Source: Streptomyces sp. cg36
GTDB taxonomy: Bacteria > Actinomycetota > Actinomycetes > Streptomycetales > Streptomycetaceae
NCBI RefSeq assembly: GCF_041080675.1
Contig: NZ_CP163520.1
Coordinates: 124,001-188,000 of the forward strand
Direction: 5' to 3'
DNA: 64,000 nt
Under the pieces are notes generated by a model, which had not been told where the DNA came from, searched no databases, and was given only the letters and a program-made list of their open reading frames with translations. The translations under genes and the position numbers were made by a program. This document shows positions 50,324 to 59,548 of this stretch, one piece after another. Position 1 is the stretch's first letter, and each line of letters begins with the position of its first letter.

Positions 50324-51355
50324 GCGACGGCTGTCCCCTGCCCCACGCCGAAGAGGAGCGGCTGCGACTGGGCCACGGCGCCGGCGGCCTCCTCACCGGG
50401 GAACTGCTCGACACGCTCCTGCTGCCCGCCCTGGGCGCGGTTCCCCCCGGCCCACTGGAGGACGCGGCCCTGCTGCCGGGCGCCTACGAACTGGTCCTGA
50501 GCACCGACGGGTTCGTGGTCAACCCCCCTCTTCTTCCCCGGCGGGGACATCGGCTCGCTCTCCGTGCACGGAACGGTCAACGACCTGGCGATGCGCGGTG
50601 CTCTGCCCGTCGCCCTCGCCCTCACCGTCATCGCCGAGGAGGGCATGCCGCTCGCCGAACTGCGTACCGTGCTCCAGTCGGTCGGCAAAGCCGCCCGCGG
50701 CTGCGCGGTCGCCGTGATCACCGGAGACACCAAGGTCGTCGAGCGCGGAGCAGTCGACCGCCTCTTCCTGACCACCACCGGCGTCGGCCGCCGCATCCCC
50801 GGCCTGACCCCGTCGGCCGCGCACGCCCGCCCCGGCGACGCCGTCCTGCTGTCGGGACCGATCGGCCTGCACGGCACCGCCGTGCTCTCCACCCGCGAAG
50901 GGCTCGGCTTCGAAACCGCCATCGCCTCCGACTCCCGCCCGCTGCACCGGCTGGTCCACGCCCTCGGGCCGTTGGGTGCGGGCCTGCACACCCTGCGGGA
51001 CCCCACCCGCGGCGGTCTCGCCGCCACCCTCAACGAGATCGCCCGGGACTCCCGGGTGGGCGTGGAGGTGGACGAGCAGGCGATCCCCGTCCCGGAGCCC
51101 GTCGCCGCCGCCTGCGACCTGCTCGGCCTCGATCCGCTCGCCGTCGCCAACGAGGGCTGTCTGGTGGCCTTCGTCGCTCCCCACCAGGCCGACGCGGCGC
51201 TGGCGGCGATGCGCTCGACCCACGAGGGCGCGTCCGCCGTCGTCGTGGGACGGGCTGTGGCGGGCCCCGCGGGACGAGTGGTGATGCGGACCAGGATGGG
51301 CGCACGACGGGTGATCGAGATGCCGCGGGGCGAGCAGCTGCCCCGAATCTGCTGA
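50320..51355 (+). pseudogene. hypE: hypE with an apparent +1 frameshift
   Basis: The first part (LGHGAGGLLTGELLDTLLLPALG...VLSTDGFVVNP) and the second part (HGTVNDLAMRGALPVALALTVIAEEG ... ending LPRIC, the carbamoyl-accepting C-terminal Cys) belong to HypE but are in different frames. The break is in the C6 run at 50523-50528; one C fewer would join them as NPLFFPGGDIGSLSVHGTV. Either a sequencing error or an inactivating mutation; hypD upstream is truncated in any case. No hydrogenase structural genes are in the window. Confidence 0.85.
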
Positions 51356-51379
51356 CGCCCGGGGCGGCGGAGCGGAGCT

Positions 51380-52375
51380 TCAGAGGGTGAAGGCGAGACC
51401 GTGCGTGGCGGCGATGGCGCCCGAAGCGGTCCCTGCGTGGATCTTCACGGGGTTGCCGTCGACGTTCCGGACTTTGAGGGTGGTGCGGACGCTGGTGCAG
51501 CCGCCGAGCTGGTCGCGGTCGATGTTGAGGGTGTTGGTGGCGCTCTGGTGGTGGCGGTCGTCGGTGATGTCCCATTTGGCGACCGGGCCCTTGATGGGGC
51601 CGCCGCACAGGGCGCCGTCCGCGTTCTGGGGCTGGGCTTCGATCCATGTCTCGGCCTTGGTGTACGTGTAGGCCGCCGTGCCGCCGTCGCAGATCCGCGA
51701 CTTGGCCATGCAGGTGGTGAGGTTGGCGTCCTGCACGATGGTGGTGCGCTGCCCGGCTCCGGGGGTGACGGTGTAGCCGAGGGTGGTGGCGGTCGCGCCC
51801 CGGGCGACGACGGTGCCGCTCGTCTCGGGCAGGGTCCAGCGGGGCCCGTCGGCCACCGGCAGTCTGCCCAGCTCGGCCCCGGCGGCGATGCGCATGCCGA
51901 CCTGCCTGCCGTTCTTGATGATGGTGGAGTAGGCCACCACCGACAGCTTGCAGGTGAAGCGTCCGTCGTCCGGCGCGGTGAACATCCAGCGCAGGCCGGG
52001 AGTCAGGGACTTCTCCGCGGGCGGAACCAGGTTGGCCGCCCAGTAGGCGCCCGCTTCCACCTTCTCGGGGAACGCGGTGCCGTCGGCGTAGGAGCAGCGG
52101 ATGGCGAAGGTGTGGCCGAGGTTCTCGTGCGGCCCCAGTGCGCTGAGGGCCGTGGTCGTCAGGTTGCGCGACCACAGGTAGGACCGCTCACCGGCCTTGG
52201 CGTCGAAGGAGATGTCGGTGCCGGGGATGTCCCGGTAGATGTCGGGGGCCTCGGCGGGGTCGACCGGGTAGTCGAAGACGGGGGACGCCGCCAGCGCGGG
52301 CGAGGCCGGGGCAAGCCCCAGGAAGGTCCCGGCGAAGGCCACGGCCGCTGCTGTCGAGATCGCGCGTATACGCAT
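51380..52375 (-). CDS. Secreted protein of unknown function
   Basis: The 331-residue protein has a clear Sec signal peptide (AVAFAGTFLGLAPASPALAA, cut near residue 30). The mature part is rich in beta-strand and has cysteines in likely disulfide pairs (AIRCSYADG, GRFTCKLSV, LTTCMAKSRICDGG, GALCGG, GGCTSV). I do not recognise the family. A weak GTGAGACGG lies before the ATG. It stands alone after the hyp remnants. Confidence 0.65.
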   Translation of the reverse strand: MRIRAISTAAAVAFAGTFLGLAPASPALAASPVFDYPVDPAEAPDIYRDIPGTDISFDAKAGERSYLWSRNLTTTALSALGPHENLGHTFAIRCSYADGTAFPEKVEAGAYWAANLVPPAEKSLTPGLRWMFTAPDDGRFTCKLSVVAYSTIIKNGRQVGMRIAAGAELGRLPVADGPRWTLPETSGTVVARGATATTLGYTVTPGAGQRTTIVQDANLTTCMAKSRICDGGTAAYTYTKAETWIEAQPQNADGALCGGPIKGPVAKWDITDDRHHQSATNTLNIDRDQLGGCTSVRTTLKVRNVDGNPVKIHAGTASGAIAATHGLAFTL

Positions 52376-52815
52376 GCCGTCTCACACTGTCTTTCCGTAC
52401 GTCCGGACCGCCACCGCAAAGCGCGAGTGGCGTGTCCGGAGACGCGTCGGAGACGGGACCGCCGGCGGTGGCGCATGTCCTCCCGGGCAAACCGAGCCGC
52501 CAGGCCCAGCCGCCGAAGAGCCCGCGACGCGGCTGAAACCACCGCAGCCACCGGGAGGCACCAGAGGCCGGCCTGCCCCGTCTCCGAGAACGTCGTTCCC
52601 AATATTCCCGACGCATCTTGCCACCCGCCTCCCCCGGCCGGCTTCACCGCGTCCCGCCCCGAGCCAAGGCGGCCCGGCCCGGACTGAACCACAGGCGAGC
52701 CCTGCTCCCAGGATGAACCAGAGCTCCTCCAACGAGCCGTGCTCCGCCCGCGACACGCCCCCGCCGGGCGCCGGTCACTCCGGCCGAACGGCGCTGTGGC
52801 TTCGACGCCCTGGCG
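52376..52815. other. Intergenic region upstream of the secreted protein gene
   Basis: No supported gene. It should hold the promoter for the minus-strand gene starting at 52375 and the 3' end of the alpha/beta hydrolase transcript; no strong hairpin was recognised. Confidence 0.3.
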
Positions 52816-54072
52816 TCATGCCTGGCTGGCGGCGGTGATCTGGATGGGGGTGGCGCCGAGCCACCAGGTGGGGTTGGCGGTGCCGTCGGTGGTGCGGCCG
52901 TCGCGGTGGACGTAGTGGCGCACGTCGCGGCCGGGCTCGGCGAACTCGCCGTTCAGGGCGCGTTCGACCCACTCGGCACCGAAGCGGAAGACCTCGGCGG
53001 CGGTGCCGCCCAGCGGGTGGAACTCGTTCTCGTAGACGCGCATCTCCTTGGGTGCGCGGACGCGCTCGTAGGTGGCCAGGGCCTGCTCCAGCACCGTGAG
53101 TTCGTCGAACTCGCCGATGCCGTAGAGGACCGGGCAGGTGATCTCCTGGACCAGGTCGCCCAGCGGCATGCGGGCGACCAGCTCGGTGTCGAAGGCGTCC
53201 TCATCGGTATAGCCGGCCATGAACATGTAGTTGTTCTTGAAGGTGGGCTGGGCGCGCTCGAAGATGGTGGTGAAGTCGCCGGTGACGGCCTCGAAGGCGG
53301 CCAGCGCGGCCAGGCGCGGGTCGGTGGCGGCGGCGCGCGAGCCCCAGTAGCCGCTCATGGAGATGCCGAACATGGCGATCCGGGCCGCGTCGACCTCCGG
53401 GAGCGAGGCCAGGTGGTCGATGTAGCGGCTGATGGCGCGCTCGTAGTTGGTGAGGTCGACGGTCAGCCCGTTGGCCCGGCTTTCGCCCTGGCCCGGGCCC
53501 TCGATGGACAGGGCCACGATGCCGCGCGAGGTGTAGTACCGCTCCGCCGCGTAGATGTAGTCCTCCTTGATCATGTCCATCCCGGGGCCGAGGATCACCG
53601 CGGGGGCGTTGCGGACCTCGCCGGCGGGCAGGTGGAGGAGGGCGAAGATCTGCTTGCCCTCGAAGTCGAGGACGAGGCGGCGCACCCGGTTGTCGCGCAG
53701 TGCGCCAAGGCGCTCGACGCAGTGGTTGGCGTGCTCGCGGAAGGCGAGCTTGCGCGGGTCGGTGGCGTCGAAGATCGAGTACTGCGCGCGGCCCCACATC
53801 ACCGAGGCGCGCACGTAGAGGTCGGCGGCGGTCTGCGCGAAGCCGCCGCGCTCGTGGTGGGCGGCGCGCTCCTCGGCCTGCCCGGCGATGGTGGCCCACG
53901 CCTTGGGCAGCATCACTCCGCTCTGGACCAGGTCGAAGACCTTGTCGAAGTCGGTGTGGTCGTGGCCCAGCTGCTCCAGGGTGCCCTTGGCCTGGGGGTG
54001 CAGGGCGTCGAAGCCGCCCTGGGCGAGGGCGATGTCCAGGGCCCAGCTCTGGCCGGTCGAACGAACAGTCAT
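52816..54072 (-). CDS. Alpha/beta hydrolase of the FrsA/DHPON-hydrolase type
   Basis: The 418-residue protein has an N-terminal helical cap (~150 residues) followed by an alpha/beta-hydrolase core: VILGPGMDMIKEDYIYAAERYYTSRGIVALSIEGPGQGES, the nucleophile elbow MFGISMSGYWGSR (Ser), LYGIGEFDELTV (Asp) and a C-terminal NEFHPLGG (His). Relatives cleave C-C or ester bonds of aromatic or polyketide substrates. GAGGA before the ATG. It is divergent from a MarR gene with a shared palindrome, so it is probably induced by its substrate. Confidence 0.82.
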   Translation of the reverse strand: MTVRSTGQSWALDIALAQGGFDALHPQAKGTLEQLGHDHTDFDKVFDLVQSGVMLPKAWATIAGQAEERAAHHERGGFAQTAADLYVRASVMWGRAQYSIFDATDPRKLAFREHANHCVERLGALRDNRVRRLVLDFEGKQIFALLHLPAGEVRNAPAVILGPGMDMIKEDYIYAAERYYTSRGIVALSIEGPGQGESRANGLTVDLTNYERAISRYIDHLASLPEVDAARIAMFGISMSGYWGSRAAATDPRLAALAAFEAVTGDFTTIFERAQPTFKNNYMFMAGYTDEDAFDTELVARMPLGDLVQEITCPVLYGIGEFDELTVLEQALATYERVRAPKEMRVYENEFHPLGGTAAEVFRFGAEWVERALNGEFAEPGRDVRHYVHRDGRTTDGTANPTWWLGATPIQITAASQA

Positions 54073-54121
54073 GACAGGTGTCCTCAGATGAAGGGGGTGG
54101 TAGACGTCCCGTTTCCGTGAT

Positions 54122-54152
54122 GCCTAAGTACTTATTCATTAAGTACTTAGGC
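54122..54152. promoter_or_regulatory. Palindromic operator for the MarR regulator
   Basis: GCCTAAGTACTTA (54122-54134) and TAAGTACTTAGGC (54140-54152) are perfect 13-bp arms with a 5-bp centre. It is the only A+T-rich part of the 128-bp divergent spacer and typical of MarR sites. Confidence 0.85.
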
Positions 54153-54200
54153 TAGGCTGGTGTCAACCCGCCCACCGATCGGCGACACGGAGACCCACTG

Positions 54201-54647
54201 ATGTCCGACACCACCCGCGATGCGGCCCTCGACCAACTCGCCCGCGCCGCCTACAGCCTCAGCGCCGCCGACTCCCGCCTGCGTGGACGCGCCACCCGCA
54301 CCCCCGGCGCACTCTCCCTCGCCCATGCCCGCGCCCTGCGAGTGCTGGCCGAGGCGGGCCCGCTGCCGATCGGCCGGCTCGCCGCCGCCACCGAAACCAC
54401 CGGCGCCGCCACCACCCAACTGGTCAATGGACTCGCCGCCGCCGGCTACGTCACCCGCGAACGCCCTGCCGAGGACAAGAGATCGGTGCTGGTCACCCTC
54501 ACCGAGGCCGGCCGCAGCCGCCACCACGAACGCCAGGACGCCCTGACCCGGGCACTCGACGCCGCACTCGCCCACCACGACACCACCGCCCTGGACACCG
54601 CGACCGGCGTCCTCCGGCAGCTCGCCGCCATTTACGACCAGCTCTGA
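54201..54647 (+). CDS. MarR-family transcriptional regulator
   Basis: The 148-residue protein has the MarR winged helix: LSLAHARALRVLAEAGPLPIGRLAAATETTGAATTQLVNGLAAAGYVTRERPAEDKRSVLVTLTEAGR, with the DxRS wing motif (EDKRSVLVTLT). GGAGA before the ATG. It should repress itself and the divergent alpha/beta hydrolase gene through the palindrome at 54122-54152. Confidence 0.9.
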   Translation: MSDTTRDAALDQLARAAYSLSAADSRLRGRATRTPGALSLAHARALRVLAEAGPLPIGRLAAATETTGAATTQLVNGLAAAGYVTRERPAEDKRSVLVTLTEAGRSRHHERQDALTRALDAALAHHDTTALDTATGVLRQLAAIYDQL

Positions 54648-54757
54648 AGCCCGCCCGGTCGGGGCGCAGTCGCAGCCGGCGCCCAAGCACATCAGCCCCG
54701 TCCCGCCCACGCCGGACGCGCTGCTCGACCTGCGCGGCGGCGCGAGCGGTTGCCCCC

Positions 54758-55777
54758 TCACGCCGTACTCAACGGATGCGCCGCCGTGGCCGAACGCGGC
54801 GGCCAGGCGTGCGGGGCGAGGATGCCCAGGACGTAGGCGCGGGCGACCAGGGCCGGGCGGGTCGTCGCGCCCAGGAGGTCGCGCAGGCGGCTGAGGTGGT
54901 AGTCGACCGTCTGGCGGGACAGTCTCAGCGAGGTGGCGATGTCGCCGTTGGTGCTGCCCGCCGCCAGCAGGGACAGGATGCGGATCTGCGCGGGTGTCAG
55001 CGAGGGATGGGCCTCGTGGGCGAGGCTGTGGTGGGTGACGACGGCCCACACGTGGCGGGCGCGGGCCGCGGAGTGGCCCACCGTCGTCAGATGCAGCTGC
55101 GCGCGGCGCTGGCACCCCCGGGTGTCCAGGAGCACCGCGCACGTCTCCACTCGTCTGGTGCGCCGCGCTATCAGCCCGTTCCACCTGCGGTGCAGCCGTT
55201 CGAGTCCGGGGTCGGGCGCGAGCAGGGTGTGTGCGCGGCGGCCGACCAGTTCGGGCAGGCTGACGTGGAACAGTTCGGCGGCGGCCGTGCTCGCCTCGAT
55301 GACCCGGCCGCCCGCGGACAGCAGCGCGCAGGGCAGGCCGCTGTGGTCGCGCAGTGCCTGGAGGCTGTCCTCGGCCTCCTGCCACTGGAGCGTGGCGCGC
55401 AGGCTGTCGGTGATGTCCACGTAGATCCCGGCGACACAGGTCCGGGCGTTCTCCCGTACGGGGAAGCGGTGGCCCACGGCCCGGCCCGCGCTGCCGTCCG
55501 GGCGGCGGTAGTCGAGGGTGTGCCGCACCGGCGTTCCGCGCTCCAGGACCTCCTGGTCGAGGGCACGGAACCGGACGGCCTCGGCGGGAGCGTCGAAGTC
55601 CTCGATGCGCTTGCCGACGAGTTCGTCCGGCACCGTGCCGTACAGATGCGCGTAGGCGTGGTTGGTCCACAGATAGCGGCCGTCGCGGTCCCGGAGGAAG
55701 GCGGCGGCCGGAGCGAGGTCCGCGAGACCGGCGAAGGCCGCGTACCGGCGCGGGGCCTCGGCATGGGCATCTTCCAC
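54758..55777 (-). CDS. PAS-PAS-LuxR transcriptional regulator
   Basis: The 339-residue protein has two PAS domains (FLRDRDGRYLWTNHAYAHLYG... with HRFPVRENARTCVAGIYVDITD; then SGLPCALLSAGGRVIEASTAAAELFHV) and a C-terminal LuxR HTH (LSLLAAGSTNGDIATSLRLSRQTVDYHLSRLRDLLG). The GTG at 55777 has GGAGGG upstream. PAS-LuxR proteins (PimM-type) activate antibiotic genes in Streptomyces, though those are shorter with one PAS. It diverges from the ATP-grasp/dikinase/MFS operon and is its likely regulator. Confidence 0.85.
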   Translation of the reverse strand: MEDAHAEAPRRYAAFAGLADLAPAAAFLRDRDGRYLWTNHAYAHLYGTVPDELVGKRIEDFDAPAEAVRFRALDQEVLERGTPVRHTLDYRRPDGSAGRAVGHRFPVRENARTCVAGIYVDITDSLRATLQWQEAEDSLQALRDHSGLPCALLSAGGRVIEASTAAAELFHVSLPELVGRRAHTLLAPDPGLERLHRRWNGLIARRTRRVETCAVLLDTRGCQRRAQLHLTTVGHSAARARHVWAVVTHHSLAHEAHPSLTPAQIRILSLLAAGSTNGDIATSLRLSRQTVDYHLSRLRDLLGATTRPALVARAYVLGILAPHAWPPRSATAAHPLSTA

Positions 55778-56168
55778 AGCAGTCCCTCCGTCCCTGTGCG
55801 ACCCGTACGCCACTGCTTGACGCACAGTCACTTCGCGATGGGTATCCCGTCCTGATCCCGCGCAAGCTCGGTTCTCGGCCGAAGTGACGGCGTGGGCAAA
55901 CCCGCACGGAATATCCCCACCGCAACGAAAAGGCAGGCGACTCAGGCATTTGCCTGAACTCCCCGAGCCGCTGGCGGCGTTGCGGGCCCCGGCGGCGTGC
56001 TCCCCTTGAGTGTGCGGGCGGACACGCCCTGCCACGTACCCCCGGGCGCACCCTCCCGCGTCCGGCGCGCACCACCGATCCGTACGACGCGACGACACGC
56101 TCCACGCGTATGACCTGTACCGCGCGTACGGCCCTTGGACCTTCACGGACGAATGGAGACGAACTTCA
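55778..56168. promoter_or_regulatory. Divergent control region between the PAS-LuxR gene and the ATP-grasp operon
   Basis: 391 bp with no gene. The notable element is the palindrome TCAGGCA-TT-TGCCTGA (55942-55957), near the middle. Its size and central A/T core resemble PimM-type PAS-LuxR sites (CTVGGGAWWTCCCBAG), so binding by the adjacent regulator is a fair guess. Confidence 0.5.
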
Positions 56169-57542
56169 GTGAGCAAGGTGCTGTTAGTACATGCCAAGGG
56201 TGGTCCGCCGCTCGGTCACGTCCTCTCCCGGACGGCCGCGCGGGCGGACGTGCACCTGCTGGCGCTCAGCGCTCTTCCTCCCGTGGTGGCGGACTCCGCC
56301 CGCAGACTGTGCGCCTCGGTCGTGACGCCCGACGACGCACAGCGCCGCGACCTGGTCTCCCTGATCGTCTCGCGGGCCCGGGCGGTGGGCGCGGACGCGG
56401 TGCTCACCTTCTCCGAGTACGCGGTCGTGGCCGTCGCCGAGGCGTGCCGGGCGCTGGGACTCGCGGGGCCCGGCGGCGCCGCCGCGCTCGCCCGTGACAA
56501 GCGGCTGATGCGGCGCACCTGGCGCGAACACCGCCTGCCGCAGCCCGAGTTCCGCTCCGTCGCCACGGAGGCGGACCTGTACGAGGCGGCGGCCGTGCTG
56601 CCCTTCCCGCTGCTCCTGAAGGCGGCCTGGAGCGCCGGCTCCACCGCCCACCAGGTCATCCGCTCCCCGTACGAGGTCTCCGCCGCCTGGCGCCGCTCGC
56701 GCGACGTGATGGCCGAATCCGCGCAGTTGGGGTATGCGGAACTGCATGTGGCAGAGGCCCAGGGGCACTTCGTGGTGGAGCAGATCGTGACCGGCACCGC
56801 CTCGCACTGGTTCGACGAGCCCGGCTGGGGCGACTACGTCAGCGTCGAGGGCGTCGTCGCGGACGGCACCTTCCACCCGGTCTGCCTCAGCGGCCGGATG
56901 CCCACGGTCGAGCCGTTCACCGAACGCGCGGGCATCACGCCCGCCCCGCTCTCCCCCGACGCCCAGGAGCGGGTCGTGGCGCTCGCGCGCGAAGCCGTCG
57001 ACGCCCTGGGGCTGCGCGACTGCGGCACGCACACCGAGATCAAGCTCGGCGCGGACGGCCGGATGTGGCTGATCGAGACGGCCGCCCGGTTCGGCGGCGC
57101 GATGACGGTCCCGCAGATCGAGGACGTCTTCGGGCTCGACCTCGTCGGCATGCTCGTCGACCATCTGCTGGGCCGCCCGGTCGACTGGCCGCAACAGGCC
57201 CTCGGCCCGGCGCAGGCGCGCGGCGCGGCGGGTTCCCTCGTCGTCCTCGCGGTCGACGGCCACGGCCGGGCGTGGCGGGAGCGCAGGGTGTGGGACTTCC
57301 CCGTGGTCCGCGCGGACGTGCCGCTCAGCCGGGGCAGTGAGCTGTCGGTGGTCGCGGAGAGCTCGCTCGCCGACGGCGGCGTCGTGCCGGTCTACGACCC
57401 GGCCGGGGGCGCCAACACCATGGCGGCCCTGTGCCTGCTGTCCGCCACCGACCCGCGCACCGTGCTCCGCGACTTCGAGACGCTGGTGGACGCCCTGCCG
57501 AAGGTGCTGCCCGCCGCCCGGCCCGAGGAGGTCTCCGTATGA
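56169..57542 (+). CDS. ATP-grasp ligase (carboxylate-amine ligase-like)
   Basis: The 457-residue protein has an N-terminal Rossmann-like domain (SKVLLVHAKGGPPLGHVLS) and an ATP-grasp core. Seen are ARDKRLMRRTWREHRLPQPEF, FPLLLKAAWSAGS (ATP-binding Lys), VVEQIVTG and HTEIKLGADGRMWLIETAARFGGAM (Mg-binding Glu/Asn-equivalent). It joins a carboxylate to an amine or other nucleophile using ATP, as in BacD-type dipeptide ligases. GTG start with GGAGA upstream; first gene of a coupled three-gene operon (ATGA with the next). Substrates unknown. Confidence 0.85.
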   Translation: MSKVLLVHAKGGPPLGHVLSRTAARADVHLLALSALPPVVADSARRLCASVVTPDDAQRRDLVSLIVSRARAVGADAVLTFSEYAVVAVAEACRALGLAGPGGAAALARDKRLMRRTWREHRLPQPEFRSVATEADLYEAAAVLPFPLLLKAAWSAGSTAHQVIRSPYEVSAAWRRSRDVMAESAQLGYAELHVAEAQGHFVVEQIVTGTASHWFDEPGWGDYVSVEGVVADGTFHPVCLSGRMPTVEPFTERAGITPAPLSPDAQERVVALAREAVDALGLRDCGTHTEIKLGADGRMWLIETAARFGGAMTVPQIEDVFGLDLVGMLVDHLLGRPVDWPQQALGPAQARGAAGSLVVLAVDGHGRAWRERRVWDFPVVRADVPLSRGSELSVVAESSLADGGVVPVYDPAGGANTMAALCLLSATDPRTVLRDFETLVDALPKVLPAARPEEVSV

Positions 57543-59548
57543 CCGCCCGGCTCCTCACCGGCACCGCCGACGCGGCCACCGACCGCACCGTCGTCGGCGA
57601 GAACCTCTCCCTGCCGCTCTTCCGTACCCTCTCCGGCGTCCTGGCCGGCCACCCCTACCTGAAGGTGGTCGTCGACCGCGCCGAGGACACCTGGCACTTG
57701 CTGGACACGGCCGCGCACCCCTTCCACGTCGACTACGTCGCCACCCGCGTCCTCGGCATGGAGCTCGCCGCGCTCGACGCGGAGCTGGACGCCTTCAACG
57801 CCTCCGTCTACATGGACCCCGACCGCCGCTTCCTGCTGGGCGTGCTCTCCCTGCACACCGACCGGGACGCGGAGGACCGCGAGCGCACCTTCCTCGTCCT
57901 GGAGACGACCGAGGCCGACACCATGAGCGGCGAACTCCTCACGTTCTTCTACGAGTTCGTGCGTGAACGGGTCGACGGGCGGCTCCCGGTGCTGCTCAAG
58001 CCCGCCAACCACGGCCAGGAGGAGGAGCTGGCGGCGATCAGCGACCGCCTCGTGCCGCGCGTCCTGAGCCACGAGCTCTTCGGCACCCGCACCCGGACCC
58101 CGCTCAACCCGGGCGAGGCCACCGGACGGCTGCGGTTCTTCCGTACGAACGAGGAGTACGCGGCTGCCGGGACCGCACCCGGGTGGGCGGACATCGTGGC
58201 CATGCCGTGCCTGCCGGACGACATCCCCCGGGTGGCCGGATTCCTCAACACCGCCCCGATCACGCCGCTCTCCCACACCAACGTGCTGGCCTCCGGCTGG
58301 GGCATACCCAACGCGATCGTGCGCGACCTGGAGCAGCTCGTCGAGAAGGACGGCCTGGACGGCGCCTGGGTGCGCTACCGGGTGGGCGAGGACGAGATCC
58401 GCCTGGAGCGCCTGGAGCAGGAGCCGGTCCTGCGGGCCCCGGCCTGGCACCAGCAGCGCATCCGCCTGGAACCGCCGCTGCTGGAGGACACCCCCGTCCT
58501 GTCCCTGCACCGTCTGCGCGCGGCGGACAGCGACCGCTACGGCACCAAGGCGGCCAACCTCGGCGAGCTGCACCACGTCCTGGACAGCCGCACGGCCGAC
58601 CTGACGGCGTTCTACGGCCGCCCCCGCCCGCCGCGCGAGGACCTCTACGGCCACCTCGCCACCCGCCTCGGCCTCGACGCGCCGACCACCCCCGAACTCC
58701 GCGCCACAGCGGCCGACTTCGTGTCGTCCACGGTCGCCGCCCCGGAGGGAGTGGCCCTGCCCTTCGCGCTCCAGCAGCACTTCCTGGCCTCCTCGCCCGC
58801 GATCCAGCAGGGCATCGGCAAACTCAAGATGGCCCTCGAACTGGACGCCACCGAGGTCCTGGACCCGCTCTGCCTGCAACTCCAGCAGCTGATCCGGCAC
58901 ACTCCCGTGCCCGAGTCCGTCACCCGCCGGATCAGCCAGGCGTTCCCCGCACCGCCCGCCGCGCAGGGGCGCCTGGTGGTGCGCTCCTCCTCCAACGCCG
59001 AGGACCTGCCGGGCTTCTCGGCGGCGGGCGTGTACGACTCCGTCACCACGGTCCACGGCACGGCCGAACTCCTCGACGCGGTGCGCCAGGTGTGGGCCTC
59101 CCTGGTGTCGCCCCGCAGCGTGCGGCTGCGCCACCAGGTGGGCATCTCCCTGGACGACACCTACATGGGCGTGATCATCCAGGAGTACGTGCCCGCCTCC
59201 CTCGGCGGTGTCCTGGTCACCTGCGACCCGACCCGGCGCGAGGACTTCCGCAACGTCTACCTCAACTGCTCCCCCGGCTCCCCCGAGCGGGTGGTCGAGG
59301 GCACGGTCCTGCCGCAGCAGTACCTGTACAACACGGTGGAGGGCGGCGGGCGCACGGTCGCCCTGGGATCCTGGGGCGACGGCCTGCCCGCCGCGACCCG
59401 GGCCCGGCTCGCGGACCTCTCCCTGACCGGCCGGCTGCTGCAGTCCCACTTCAGCGCGGCGGACGTGGACCAGCCGCTGGACATCGAGTGGCTGATGACC
59501 GAGCGGGGCGACTTCCGGCTGGTCCAGATCCGCCCGTACGCGCTGTGA
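57539..59548 (+). CDS. PEP-synthase-like phosphotransferase (His swivel followed by nucleotide-binding domain)
   Basis: The 669-residue protein has an unassigned N-terminal domain (~1-195). A phosphohistidine swivel-like domain follows (GRLRFFRTNEEYAAAG, TAPITPLSHTNVLASGWGIPNAIV; putative His246). The C-terminal ATP-binding domain is of the PEP-synthase/PPDK type (GTKAANLGEL ~335, RSSSNAEDLPGFSAAGVYDS ~482, IIQEYV, DIEWLM...QIRP). The swivel-before-ATP order is that of glucan-water dikinases. There is no PEP/pyruvate TIM barrel, so phosphate would go from ATP via the His to some other acceptor. Overlaps both neighbours (ATGA, GTGA). Confidence 0.8.
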   Translation: MTARLLTGTADAATDRTVVGENLSLPLFRTLSGVLAGHPYLKVVVDRAEDTWHLLDTAAHPFHVDYVATRVLGMELAALDAELDAFNASVYMDPDRRFLLGVLSLHTDRDAEDRERTFLVLETTEADTMSGELLTFFYEFVRERVDGRLPVLLKPANHGQEEELAAISDRLVPRVLSHELFGTRTRTPLNPGEATGRLRFFRTNEEYAAAGTAPGWADIVAMPCLPDDIPRVAGFLNTAPITPLSHTNVLASGWGIPNAIVRDLEQLVEKDGLDGAWVRYRVGEDEIRLERLEQEPVLRAPAWHQQRIRLEPPLLEDTPVLSLHRLRAADSDRYGTKAANLGELHHVLDSRTADLTAFYGRPRPPREDLYGHLATRLGLDAPTTPELRATAADFVSSTVAAPEGVALPFALQQHFLASSPAIQQGIGKLKMALELDATEVLDPLCLQLQQLIRHTPVPESVTRRISQAFPAPPAAQGRLVVRSSSNAEDLPGFSAAGVYDSVTTVHGTAELLDAVRQVWASLVSPRSVRLRHQVGISLDDTYMGVIIQEYVPASLGGVLVTCDPTRREDFRNVYLNCSPGSPERVVEGTVLPQQYLYNTVEGGGRTVALGSWGDGLPAATRARLADLSLTGRLLQSHFSAADVDQPLDIEWLMTERGDFRLVQIRPYAL

